Source: Marinomonas phaeophyticola
GTDB taxonomy: Bacteria > Pseudomonadota > Gammaproteobacteria > Pseudomonadales > Marinomonadaceae
Length of the DNA: 64,000 nt
Direction of reading: 5' to 3'
NCBI RefSeq assembly: GCF_026966905.1
Contig: NZ_JAPUBN010000019.1
Span: 248,001 to 312,000, forward strand
The notes under the pieces were generated by a model. It did not search any database and was not told the DNA's origin. It worked only from the letters and a program-made list of their open reading frames with translations. Shown here one piece after another: positions 17,828 to 26,273 of this stretch (position 1 is its first letter; each line of letters starts with the position of its first letter). Both the position numbers and the translations under genes were made by a program.

Positions 17828-18906
17828 GACTGATCCCCCACTAATTGTATTTTTCTTTGCTCATGCATAGAAGTATAAACGGCTTCAACTAGGCGGATGG
17901 TTTCAACGCCATCTTGGACGCTATTTTCCGGTTCTCTGTCTTCTTCAATCGCAGATAAGAGTTCGCCCATACTTCCTATAAATGCATCCGGAAACCATGT
18001 TCCTTGAAGAGACGGAGTAATCCATGTGCTTTTATCAATATCTTCACTAAAGAAAGAAAGGGTATCGTTGGTTCCATTTGGATAATTGTAGAGCGCGCCA
18101 TTTGTTCCTTTTGCTGTTCCTTTCGAGCCCTCAAATCGAAATGTAGCCCACCAGTCTTCCATGTCTGGTGAAATATTATTGTGGTTGTCTCGAACACCAC
18201 CCCAATGGTCTTCATTCCATCGTAAATGAATCATGGTCCGGCTTTCTCCTGCTGCAACTTGACCAGGCCATTTTGCGCTTTCTGCATAAACATGCTTTGG
18301 CATTCCGCAAATGTATCTAAGAGCGTCAAGGTAATGAATGCTGTGATACATTACTTCTAGACGAGGGATTTCAGTGATCCAAGGCCAATTTTCCCAGTTT
18401 GTAAAAACATTAACGGAAATGTTTGTGTCTAATAAGTCGCCTAGAAGGTTTCTTTTTACCAATTGTTTAACATATTGAATACTAGGAGCCCATCTCATCT
18501 GATGGTTTACGGCACCCTTAATGTTGTATGATGTTGCTAGATCAGCGATTTTTTTTGCGTCATTAAGGTCCGTGCCTAATGGTTTTTGGCAGAGAAAGTG
18601 CTTTCCTGCAATAGCAATTTTTTGAACTATATCGGATTGCATTTCAACAGGTAATGCTATATCGACAACATCTACCTTGGGATCGGCTAATAAATCATCT
18701 ATTGAATCGTAAACCGTTGGAATATTGAACCTTTGAGCCACTTGTTGTGAGCGTTCTTTTGAGCGGTTGTAGATACCAACCACATTGTAACCAGCCATTT
18801 CGTATGCAGGTAGGTGCGCTTCTGAAACAATTTCGCCAGCGCCAATAATGCCTATTCCTAAAGATTTATCTCTAGGTGTTTTTGGGTGATAATCTATATC
18901 AATCAT
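17812..18906 (-). CDS. Gfo/Idh/MocA family oxidoreductase
   Basis: A 364-residue NAD(P)-dependent oxidoreductase of the Gfo/Idh/MocA type, acting on sugars or cyclitols. The Rossmann motif is GIGIIGAGEIVSEAHLPAY (about 18-36). The EKP motif reads QKP (FLCQKPLGTD), a small departure. The catalytic-site region is YHSIHYLDALRY. I choose ATG 18906, preceded by AAGGAAAAATAT, rather than the in-frame ATG at 18939 that overlaps the upstream CoA-transferase. Its 3' end overlaps the solute-binding-like gene by 16 bases. With the SDR and the zinc dehydrogenase it makes three sugar-type dehydrogenases in one operon. Confidence 0.85.
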   Translation of the reverse strand: MIDIDYHPKTPRDKSLGIGIIGAGEIVSEAHLPAYEMAGYNVVGIYNRSKERSQQVAQRFNIPTVYDSIDDLLADPKVDVVDIALPVEMQSDIVQKIAIAGKHFLCQKPLGTDLNDAKKIADLATSYNIKGAVNHQMRWAPSIQYVKQLVKRNLLGDLLDTNISVNVFTNWENWPWITEIPRLEVMYHSIHYLDALRYICGMPKHVYAESAKWPGQVAAGESRTMIHLRWNEDHWGGVRDNHNNISPDMEDWWATFRFEGSKGTAKGTNGALYNYPNGTNDTLSFFSEDIDKSTWITPSLQGTWFPDAFIGSMGELLSAIEEDREPENSVQDGVETIRLVEAVYTSMHEQRKIQLVGDQSCPNE

Positions 18907-18916
18907 ATATTTTTCC

Positions 18917-19984
18917 TTAGAGAAAATAGTTGGCGTCATGCTCTCCTAAAGAAGGCGCGCCTTTGTTTGATGTTAATCTTTGTCCATTAAAGCGGATAGG
19001 AAGCTGAGTAGTGGTAATATGTTCTCCTAAACTGCTTGGAACGTCGTGTAGCATGTCAAGGTCATCAAAAATATCTCGCTCTATTAGCTCGAGCCAGCTT
19101 TGAACTGGAGAGATAGTTACAGAATGAATCGTACGGCTCGCCTTTAAATATCTTTCAAAGTCCTTATTCATCATATCTTCCGGAGCCTGTTTAGGATGAC
19201 CACCAAACCACTGATCATGGATGGTATTGTCACTGAACACCGCCACCCAATGCTGGTTATTATGAAAAAGCTGATATTCTTTAAAGATTCTATTTTCTTC
19301 TGGAATCATATTGTTTAGCACCGCGGTCACTTCAAGGTTGTAAACATCTAAAAGAGATTCCATTAAGCTAGTTTCAACCAATCTAAACGATGAATCTTTT
19401 TGCCTTTGTATTAAGGCGGCCAAAACCCCTTGAGCAAGACAGTTTCCTGCGGACATATCTGCAATAGCTAACCCTACTGGAACGGGTTTGCCTCGCTGAT
19501 TGCGTAAGCCATGAAAGCATGACCCAGATAGTGCTTGGACTAACAAATCCTGTCCTGGCTTAGTGTCATAGCGTTTTAAAGGCCCGTAACCACTGATTGA
19601 TCCATAAATTAAGCTGGGGTTAAGCTTTTTTAATGTAGAGATTCCGAAACCTAATTTTTCCAGTACTTTTGGGCGGAAATTTTGAATAAGAACATCACAC
19701 TTTTTTATGAGTTTTTTGAGTGTGGTTTTGCCTTCCTCAGATTTTAAATCAATTTCAATTCCATATTTATTTCGATTAATCGCTTCAAACAAAATATTCG
19801 TATTGTTATTGGTTATTCTATAAAGGCGACGGGTTAAGTCTCCAACTCCAGCTCTCTCTACTTTTATAACGGTGGCCCCGAGATCCGCTAAAATTTTTGT
19901 TGCTAATGGACCCGCTAAAAATTGGCTAAGGTCTACAACTAATATGCCGGATAGAGGTTTATTTTCTGATGGTGTTGTTTCCAT
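18917..19984 (-). CDS. CaiB/BaiF family III CoA-transferase (second copy)
   Basis: A 355-residue family III CoA-transferase, which moves CoA between carboxylic acids. It has the CoA-binding SQFLAGPLATKILADLGATVIKVE (about 20-43), the NRNKYGIEIDLKS block, DVLIQNFRPKVLEKLG, and the catalytic Asp in VGLAIADMSAGN (about 170-181). It is somewhat shorter than the usual ~400 residues; a central stretch after residue 225 is condensed compared with the neighbouring copy. It starts 12 bases after the first CoA-transferase. Two adjacent, divergent family III genes may form a heteromer or act on two acids in one pathway. Confidence 0.85.
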   Translation of the reverse strand: METTPSENKPLSGILVVDLSQFLAGPLATKILADLGATVIKVERAGVGDLTRRLYRITNNNTNILFEAINRNKYGIEIDLKSEEGKTTLKKLIKKCDVLIQNFRPKVLEKLGFGISTLKKLNPSLIYGSISGYGPLKRYDTKPGQDLLVQALSGSCFHGLRNQRGKPVPVGLAIADMSAGNCLAQGVLAALIQRQKDSSFRLVETSLMESLLDVYNLEVTAVLNNMIPEENRIFKEYQLFHNNQHWVAVFSDNTIHDQWFGGHPKQAPEDMMNKDFERYLKASRTIHSVTISPVQSWLELIERDIFDDLDMLHDVPSSLGEHITTTQLPIRFNGQRLTSNKGAPSLGEHDANYFL

Positions 19985-19996
19985 AACCTTCTGCCT

Positions 19997-21118
19997 CTAC
20001 TTTTGAGTTTCACCTAGATTTGGTGCCGGTTTATTATTGGTTAATATTTGTCCGTCAAAACGAATTGGGCAGCGTGTCGTGGTTAAAAAACCATGCTTGT
20101 CATCACCTACAATCTGAGTAATACCAAGCTCTTCAAACACGCCTCTTTTATTTAGCTCTCCCCAATCCAATACTTCTGCACACCAAAAATCAGCTGGTTC
20201 TAATTTTTCTAACCAAAATTGTGTCTTTTGTTTCTTTAAATGAGCACCTATCAATTCTTTGATCTTATCGCGTTCATTAAACCAAGATTCTTCACAGATG
20301 AACTCTTGTAGGGCGTTTAACCCAATGAGTTCTCCTAGCTTGATAATGGACCCCATCGCAAGTGCTAAGTGACCATTCTCTGTTTCATAAATACCATAAG
20401 GCGCTCCTAAGTATGCATGGGCGTTGTATGCCATGGATCGTATAGGAAGTTGTTGTCCATCATTAAAGAAAGCGGTTAGCACTTCAAATTGTAAATCTAG
20501 AGTCGACTCTAATAAGCTGACCTCTACTTTACTTCCTTTCATTGTTCTGCCTCGCTGAATTAATGCCGCTAATATGCCTTGAACCAAATGATTGGCTGTA
20601 TACATATCCGCAATAGCCAACCCGAATGGCATAGGAGGATCGTTACGGTTTCCTGAGAGGTGCATGACACCTGACATGGCTTGCACTAGTAAATCTTGCC
20701 CAGGTTTGTTTTTTAATGATGCAATGTTTCCGTATCCAGAAACGCTCCCATACACAATACCAGGGTTAATTGATAGTGTTGATTGATAATCTAAACCTAA
20801 TCGATCCATGATTCCTGGTCGAAAATTTTCAATCAACACATCCGCATTTTTAATCAGTTCCTTCGCCGATTGTAAATCATCAGGATTCTTTAAATTTAGA
20901 GCTACGCTGTCCTTTCCTCTGTTTATAGAGTTAAATGTTACCGAGCTGCCATTATGAAACATGTTTGAAATGGCCAGCTTGCGTGCTGGATCTCCGCCAT
21001 CAGGGCGTTCAATTTTTATTACGTGAGCGCCTAAATCGGCCAATCGCAATGCGGCAAGAGGGCCAGCCATGAATTGGCTAAAGTCTAAAACAGTAATGCC
21101 TTCAAGAGGTTTGCTCAT
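19997..21118 (-). CDS. CaiB/BaiF family III CoA-transferase (first copy)
   Basis: A 373-residue family III CoA-transferase starting MSKPLEGITVLDFSQFMAGP. The start at 21118 is set by CAGGACACATT upstream and by a 4-base ATGA overlap with the MaoC stop; a longer in-frame start at 21166 would overlap MaoC by 52 bases. Motifs are LADLGAHVIKIERPDGGDPAR, SINRGKDSVALNLKNP, DVLIENFRPGIMDRLGLD and the catalytic Asp in FGLAIADMYTAN. It is clearly related to the next gene but diverged. Coupling to a MaoC hydratase fits a route in which an acid is activated to a CoA ester and then hydrated, as known for itaconate and mesaconate. Confidence 0.87.
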   Translation of the reverse strand: MSKPLEGITVLDFSQFMAGPLAALRLADLGAHVIKIERPDGGDPARKLAISNMFHNGSSVTFNSINRGKDSVALNLKNPDDLQSAKELIKNADVLIENFRPGIMDRLGLDYQSTLSINPGIVYGSVSGYGNIASLKNKPGQDLLVQAMSGVMHLSGNRNDPPMPFGLAIADMYTANHLVQGILAALIQRGRTMKGSKVEVSLLESTLDLQFEVLTAFFNDGQQLPIRSMAYNAHAYLGAPYGIYETENGHLALAMGSIIKLGELIGLNALQEFICEESWFNERDKIKELIGAHLKKQKTQFWLEKLEPADFWCAEVLDWGELNKRGVFEELGITQIVGDDKHGFLTTTRCPIRFDGQILTNNKPAPNLGETQK

Positions 21119-21576
21119 AATGTGTCCTGGGGATTGTTTTTGTTTACAAGTAATAAGTGGTCGCACACTAAGACGACATCACCATTGCCTTTTCGTGTTA
21201 TGACGCGTTCTACCACGATGCCTTTTGTGTTAGGTGATTTTTCATGGTCGTATTTATTTACGATGGTGATCGTTGTTTTGAGTGTGTCATTAATAAAGAC
21301 AGGGTTTGGGAAGCGCAGTCTCTCATATCCATATGTCATGGCTTCAGGGTTGAGTTCACCTGCTCCTAACCCTATGCCTACAGAGAAGGTTAAGGTTCCA
21401 TGAGCAATGCGAGACCCGAAAGGCTGTGTTTTACACCAGTCCTCGTCCATGTGATGAGGGTAAAAATCCCCTGTTTGTCCTGCATGTAAAACGATGTCAG
21501 CATCGGTAATGGTTCTGCCTGTCGATGTGCGCTCATAGTTCAAATGATAGTCTTCAAAAAACTTTGTTAGAGACAT
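21115..21576 (-). CDS. MaoC-like hotdog-fold dehydratase/hydratase
   Basis: A 153-residue MaoC-domain protein, a hotdog-fold enoyl-CoA-type hydratase. It shows RTITDADIVLHAGQTGDFYPHHMDEDWC (about 20-47), which carries the catalytic D and H of the MaoC hydratase motif, then GSRIAHGTLTFSVGIGLGAG (about 53-72). It is the first gene of the minus-strand operon and starts 23 bases downstream of the palindromic operator. Together with the two CoA-transferases it suggests a CoA-ester step, unusual beside sugar dehydrogenases. Confidence 0.85.
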   Translation of the reverse strand: MSLTKFFEDYHLNYERTSTGRTITDADIVLHAGQTGDFYPHHMDEDWCKTQPFGSRIAHGTLTFSVGIGLGAGELNPEAMTYGYERLRFPNPVFINDTLKTTITIVNKYDHEKSPNTKGIVVERVITRKGNGDVVLVCDHLLLVNKNNPQDTL

Positions 21577-21598
21577 TGTTTATTTACTCCGATCAAAA

Positions 21599-21611
21599 TT
21601 GGTACTACCAA
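21599..21611. promoter_or_regulatory. Operator candidate for the FadR-type GntR regulator (site 1)
   Basis: A perfect palindrome TTGGTACTACCAA; its core TGGTACTACCA fits the TnGTnnnACnA operator form known for the FadR subfamily of GntR regulators. It lies just before the MaoC start, where a bound repressor would block the minus-strand operon. The 350-bp gap 21577-21926 also holds site 2 and long AT-rich stretches with no gene. Confidence 0.55.
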
Positions 21612-21801
21612 GATACCAATAACTTATATTTTTCTCTATAAAAAAATCTATAATTTTTTCATTTATTGTAATTAAAATTTAACTTTAATCATTAAGTATT
21701 TGATTTTTAATGACATTTTTTATTTTTTATTGAGAGTTTATTATTTTCGGTTATGATTTTTTTAAAAATTGGTTGCAATCAAAAAAAGATTCTTGGTATT
21801 G

Positions 21802-21812
21802 TGGTGCTACCA
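21802..21812. promoter_or_regulatory. Operator candidate for the FadR-type GntR regulator (site 2)
   Basis: TGGTGCTACCA, a palindrome with 3-base centre and the same half-sites as site 1. It sits at the -10 end of a modest promoter candidate (TTGCAA 21773-21778, 18-bp spacer, TATTGT 21797-21802) facing the sugar transporter genes. Two matching sites, one for each arm, in a single divergent gap is better evidence than either alone. Confidence 0.55.
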
Positions 21813-21926
21813 GTTTTCTGGTGTCGGTCAAAATAAAAATAATGGAATCCATTTTATATCTTAACAAGTAAGCGTTTTTTATTTGTTTTGTTCGGATGGG
21901 TGCTGCACAAAGTAGGAATCAATCAA

Positions 21927-22880
21927 ATGCAAAAATATAAATTTACTAAACTAATATTAGCCGCAGCGCTTGCATCGACAACGATGTTGTCTCATGCAGC
22001 TAAGCTTGAGGTAGGCGCTATTCTTCTTGATACTCGTGGTGAATGGATGTCTGAAGTTATACATGGAATGGAAGCCGCGGGAGAAGAGTTGGATGTTAAA
22101 GTGAGAATTGTTGATTCAAACGGCGACTTAAGTAAAGAAGCGTCTTTGATTGATAATTTCATTGCTAGGCAAGTTGATGCGATCACATTATCTCCATTAA
22201 ATGATGAATCTTCTATTGCGGCTTTTGAAAGGGCTGTGGATGCAGGTATTCCAGTTATAACATGGAACTCAAAGGTTAACTCACCAAAATCTAAGTATTT
22301 TGTGGGCGTTAATAATTATGATCTAGGGAAGAAAACCGGTGAAGTAGCCGTTGAGTACATTAAAAATGAAATGGACGGAAAAGCAAACTTAGCCGTTATT
22401 GGCACGCATAAATACTCTGTTGGTCTGGAAAGAGTGAATGGTTTTCTAGATCAAGTCAAAGCCTTGCCTGGCGTGAAAATTGTAGCGAATCAAGACGCTG
22501 AATATGTTGAGTTAGGTCTTACGGTAACTGAGAATATTTTAGAAGCGAACCCTGATGTGAATTTAGTCTGGGCGTGGAATTTAACGTCTATGTTAGGGGC
22601 TTATGCCGCTATAGATTCAAAACAAGATAATAAACCTATGCTAATGGGAACGGATATGAGTTTAGATGTTGCTCGTTACATGGAAAATGATAACTCTTTT
22701 CTATTAGCCGTTACTACTCAGCAGCCTTATGAAATCGGACGCCAATCTATTTATCGAGCGGTCGATGTCGCTAAGGCTGGACAGACGGATTCCGAAGTTC
22801 TCGTGCCATTGAAAACGTACCATTCAAACGATAAACAATCCTTAAAAGAATATAACGAAAGTCGAGATTACTTGAAATAA
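21927..22880 (+). CDS. Sugar ABC transporter substrate-binding protein (ribose type)
   Basis: A 317-residue periplasmic binding protein of the RbsB type (Peripla_BP_4). The start at 21927 has AGGA 8 bases upstream and gives a clean signal peptide: MQKYKFTKLILAAALASTTM, then cleavage after LSHA-A. The in-frame start at 21888 would only add a poor extension. The fold pattern is typical: GAILLDTRGEWMSEVIHGM, DAITLSPLNDESSIAAFERAVDAGIPVITWNS, and LMGTDMSLDVARYM. It should deliver a sugar or sugar-like ligand to the RbsA/RbsC-type proteins encoded next. The ligand is probably the substrate of the divergent catabolic operon. Confidence 0.88.
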   Translation: MQKYKFTKLILAAALASTTMLSHAAKLEVGAILLDTRGEWMSEVIHGMEAAGEELDVKVRIVDSNGDLSKEASLIDNFIARQVDAITLSPLNDESSIAAFERAVDAGIPVITWNSKVNSPKSKYFVGVNNYDLGKKTGEVAVEYIKNEMDGKANLAVIGTHKYSVGLERVNGFLDQVKALPGVKIVANQDAEYVELGLTVTENILEANPDVNLVWAWNLTSMLGAYAAIDSKQDNKPMLMGTDMSLDVARYMENDNSFLLAVTTQQPYEIGRQSIYRAVDVAKAGQTDSEVLVPLKTYHSNDKQSLKEYNESRDYLK

Positions 22881-22945
22881 AGTCTTCGATCACAGCTTCT
22901 TTAATTAGAAGCTGTGACTTTCTTTAAATTTTATGGGTGATAGAG

Positions 22946-24433
22946 ATGCAAGACATTGAGTTAGCTCTAAGTGCACGAAATATCTGCAAGTCTTTTGCAG
23001 GTGTTGCTGTCTTAAAAAACGTTTCATTAAATGTTGCAAAGGGATCTGTCCATGCTCTAATTGGCGCAAATGGAGCAGGGAAGAGCACATTAATTAAAAT
23101 TATTACTGGCGCGTATACTAAGGATTCGGGAGAAATTTTCTTAGAAGACATTGAAGTGAATATGTCGACTCCAATGTTTGCAAATAGCAAAGGGATTTGT
23201 GCTGTATATCAGGAGTTTAGCCTTGTTAACACCTTGACGGTAACTGAAAATGTGTATTTGGGGCGTTTGGAAAAAACCTCTATAGGCACCGTTAATTGGA
23301 AAAAATGTAAAGCGAAAGTTGAAGAGATTCTTCTTTTTCTTGAATCAGATATAAGTCCTGATGCTGTGGTTCAAGACCTGTCTGTATCTCAACGCCAAGT
23401 CGTGGAAATTGCTAAATCCTTATCACACAATGCAAAAGTGTTGATTTTGGATGAGCCAACAGCGGCATTGTCTGATAAAGAGGTGCAGGTTTTATTTAAA
23501 GTAATTCGCAAGTTGAAGAATGACGGCGTCGCTGTTGTTTATGTCTCCCATCGACTAGAAGAATTTCCGCAAATTGTCGATGAGGTGACCATCTATAGGG
23601 ATGGTAAAAATGTGATCAGTCTTCCTATCGAAGAGGCCTCTAAATCAACCATTATTAAGCATATGGTAGGAAAAAGTGTTTCAAAAAGCGACCCTATTCG
23701 TGTAAAGCAAGGCAGCATAGCGATTCAGGTGAGTAAACTAAGCTCTCCGGGGAAGTTTCAAGACGTTTCATTTGAAGTGAAAAGCGGAGAGGTCTTAGGT
23801 TTGACTGGGTTGGCTGGGGCAGGTCGTACAGAAGTGGCAAGAGCACTGTTTGGGCTTGATAAGGAATCCACTGGAGAGGTGAAAATCCAAGAAAACGTGG
23901 TCACTATTTCAAGTCCTATGATAGCTAAAAAATACGGAATAGCATTCGTAACCGAAGATCGACGAGAAGAAGGTCTGATTATGGATGCAAGTATTTCTGA
24001 TAACTTAGCCGTGACTGTACTAGAGCGTTTAAAGCGAAAGTTATTTCTATCGAAATCAAAAATTGATCACCACTCTACGAGTAGCATTCAAAACTACGAT
24101 ATTAAGTGCTCTGGTTCAAATCAAGTTGTTCGTCGGCTCAGTGGTGGTAATCAACAAAAAATTGTTGTTGCGAAATGGATGGCGACAAATCCAAATATCT
24201 TGATTTTAGATGAGCCTACACGAGGTATTGATGTTGGTGCCAAATCACAAATTTATACCTTGATAAAAGAATCTGCTGAAAAGGGGTTGGCCGTTATTGT
24301 TATATCCTCAGAAATTCCAGAGATACTGGATTTATGCTCTCGAATTTTGGTTATGTCCGCGGGGAAGTTAACTGCGAATATTGAAAATGTCGATGTCTCT
24401 CAAGAAGATATCCTTGAATATGCAACCCAATAA
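22946..24433 (+). CDS. Sugar ABC transporter ATP-binding protein (RbsA type)
   Basis: About 495 residues with two fused ATPase domains, as in RbsA/XylG. The first has Walker A GANGAGKST, signature LSVSQRQ and Walker B VLILDEPTAAL. The second has the degenerate Walker A GLAGAGRTE usual for this family, signature LSGGNQQK and ILILDEPTRGIDVG. GTG 22937 and ATG 22946 are both possible starts; I give the ATG. It lies 65 bases after the binding-protein gene and 26 bases before the permease, in one operon with both. Confidence 0.92.
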   Translation: MQDIELALSARNICKSFAGVAVLKNVSLNVAKGSVHALIGANGAGKSTLIKIITGAYTKDSGEIFLEDIEVNMSTPMFANSKGICAVYQEFSLVNTLTVTENVYLGRLEKTSIGTVNWKKCKAKVEEILLFLESDISPDAVVQDLSVSQRQVVEIAKSLSHNAKVLILDEPTAALSDKEVQVLFKVIRKLKNDGVAVVYVSHRLEEFPQIVDEVTIYRDGKNVISLPIEEASKSTIIKHMVGKSVSKSDPIRVKQGSIAIQVSKLSSPGKFQDVSFEVKSGEVLGLTGLAGAGRTEVARALFGLDKESTGEVKIQENVVTISSPMIAKKYGIAFVTEDRREEGLIMDASISDNLAVTVLERLKRKLFLSKSKIDHHSTSSIQNYDIKCSGSNQVVRRLSGGNQQKIVVAKWMATNPNILILDEPTRGIDVGAKSQIYTLIKESAEKGLAVIVISSEIPEILDLCSRILVMSAGKLTANIENVDVSQEDILEYATQ

Positions 24434-24459
24434 ACAAACTGTTCCATAGGTGTATTTAA

Positions 24460-25416
24460 ATGAGTAAATTATCTAATTCGGTAGCTGATAATCAAAAAAT
24501 CATTCGTTTTCTAGCCGATAACATTTTGATGATGATTATGGTGGTATTAGTTGTCATCTTAACAATAATGTCAGATAAGTTTTTAACCGTTCCTAATATC
24601 TTAAATGTATTAAGGCAGGTTTCTTTTCACGGAATGATCGCAGTTGGCATGACAATGATTATTGTACTTGCTCAGATAGATTTGAGTATAGGTTCTATTG
24701 TTGCTTTTGGTGCCGTTGTAAATGCCTTACTAATGAAAATGGGAATTCCAATATTTCCTTCTGTTATTATTGCCGTTTTTTTAAGTGGTCTTTGGGGAAC
24801 ATTAAATGGTTGGGTGACCGCCTTTTTTAATTTACATGCATTCCTTGTTACATTGGCAACGATGACTTTGATTCGAGGTATTACTTACACAATGACAGGG
24901 GGGTTTACAGTAAGTGGTATGCCTCAGGCATTTAAAGTCATTGGCAGTGGATCATTGTTTGGAATTCCGTTACCTATCCTTTATATGTTAGTTATTTTTG
25001 CTATCGGTATACTGGTTATGCATCGCACTGCTTTTGGACGAGCTATATATGCGATTGGGGGAAACGCAGAGGCCGCGCGTTTGTCTGGTATTAATGTTGA
25101 GCGAGTAAAAGTGATTACTTTCTCTATAATAGCGGCATTAAGTGGCTTTGCTGGAATCGTTGTCTCTTCTCGTTTAATGGCTGGTTCACCTGAGCTAGGC
25201 TTAGGGTGGGAGTTAGATGTTATTGCAGCCGTCATTATTGGTGGAACTAGCATGTTTGGTGGCCAGGGCAGATTGACTCGTACTTTTTTAGGGGTGATCT
25301 TCGTTGGGGTATTAAGTAATGGTATGGTACTTTTGGATGTATCCCCTTACATGCAACAAGTTGTGAAAGGTTTAGTTATTTTGTTAGCCGTAATATTAAA
25401 TAGTATTAAAAAATAA
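24460..25416 (+). CDS. Sugar ABC transporter permease (RbsC type)
   Basis: A 318-residue inner-membrane permease of the ribose/xylose/arabinose family (BPD_transp_2). It has about eight to ten hydrophobic segments across its length. Family signatures are GMTMIIVLAQIDLSIGSIVAFGAV (about 66-89) and AIYAIGGNAEAARLSGINVERVK (about 195-217), the coupling region that contacts the ATPase. GGTSMFGGQGRL follows. It completes a three-gene importer. No second permease gene is present; these systems use a homodimer. Confidence 0.92.
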   Translation: MSKLSNSVADNQKIIRFLADNILMMIMVVLVVILTIMSDKFLTVPNILNVLRQVSFHGMIAVGMTMIIVLAQIDLSIGSIVAFGAVVNALLMKMGIPIFPSVIIAVFLSGLWGTLNGWVTAFFNLHAFLVTLATMTLIRGITYTMTGGFTVSGMPQAFKVIGSGSLFGIPLPILYMLVIFAIGILVMHRTAFGRAIYAIGGNAEAARLSGINVERVKVITFSIIAALSGFAGIVVSSRLMAGSPELGLGWELDVIAAVIIGGTSMFGGQGRLTRTFLGVIFVGVLSNGMVLLDVSPYMQQVVKGLVILLAVILNSIKK

Positions 25417-25501
25417 TTATATTGATGAAGGTTGTCATTCTTTAATGATAACCTTCATCAAATTAGTTTTTATACATTCAGTTGTGACATTTGGTGGAAA
25501 A

Positions 25502-26200
25502 ATGCCAGTTATTAAGCAAGTAGAAAAAGAAACGCTCTCTGAAAAAATTATACAGCAAATTTCTGATCTTATTTATTCTGGTGAACTAAAACCAGGTGAT
25601 AAATTACCAACAGAACGTGCATTAACGACTCAAATGGGCGTGACAAGAGGGCGCGTTCGGGAGGCGCTTCGAGCATTGGCTTTACTTGGTTTAATTGATA
25701 TTAAAGCGGGTGATGGAAGTTATGTAGCTGATCGAAAACAAGAAAGTTCAAGTAACCTAGCCATATCTATGTTCAAGGATACGGTTGCTAGCTTTGAAGA
25801 TGTATTTGAGGTTCGGGAGCTAATTGAAACGGAAATTGCCTTGAAAGCCTTTAAAAATTGTAATGTTTCTCATCTTGATGTTTTAGAAAAAAAATTCAAT
25901 TTGCTGAATGATGCTAGCCGTAAGAGTTACACCGATTATATAAAAGCTCTTGAAGACTTTGATTTGTACTTGGCTTCGATGACACTTAACCCATTATATA
26001 AAGCGCTGTCACTTTCATTAGGAGACTTAAGGAAAGAAAGCTCTGAAAAACTATTAAGAGTGCCTGATGCAATGGTATTAAGTTTACAAACACGGAATAA
26101 GGTTTTTCAGGCTTTTAAATTAAATGACGAAAATGAAGTAAAGAAAGCATTAAAATCCTTCTTTAAAAAATCACGAGAATTCTATCTCACCATAAAATGA
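25502..26200 (+). CDS. FadR-subfamily GntR transcriptional regulator
   Basis: A 232-residue DNA-binding regulator. The winged-helix domain (about 8-75) reads SEKIIQQISDLIYSGELKPG, then LPTERALTTQMGVTRGRVREALRALALLGLI, a standard GntR pattern. The all-helical FCD effector domain follows (about 95-225, opening FEVRELIETEIAL). I prefer ATG 25502, preceded by GGTGGA, to the in-frame ATG at 25445. As the only regulator in the locus it probably controls both arms through the two TGGTnnTACCA sites, with a pathway sugar acid as inducer; that is inference. Confidence 0.88.
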   Translation: MPVIKQVEKETLSEKIIQQISDLIYSGELKPGDKLPTERALTTQMGVTRGRVREALRALALLGLIDIKAGDGSYVADRKQESSSNLAISMFKDTVASFEDVFEVRELIETEIALKAFKNCNVSHLDVLEKKFNLLNDASRKSYTDYIKALEDFDLYLASMTLNPLYKALSLSLGDLRKESSEKLLRVPDAMVLSLQTRNKVFQAFKLNDENEVKKALKSFFKKSREFYLTIK

Positions 26201-26273
26201 TAACCTGGAAGGGTGATTATTTAAGCATGGCCTTTCATGTTTAATGTAATGCATGTCTAGTAAGGTATTTTGA

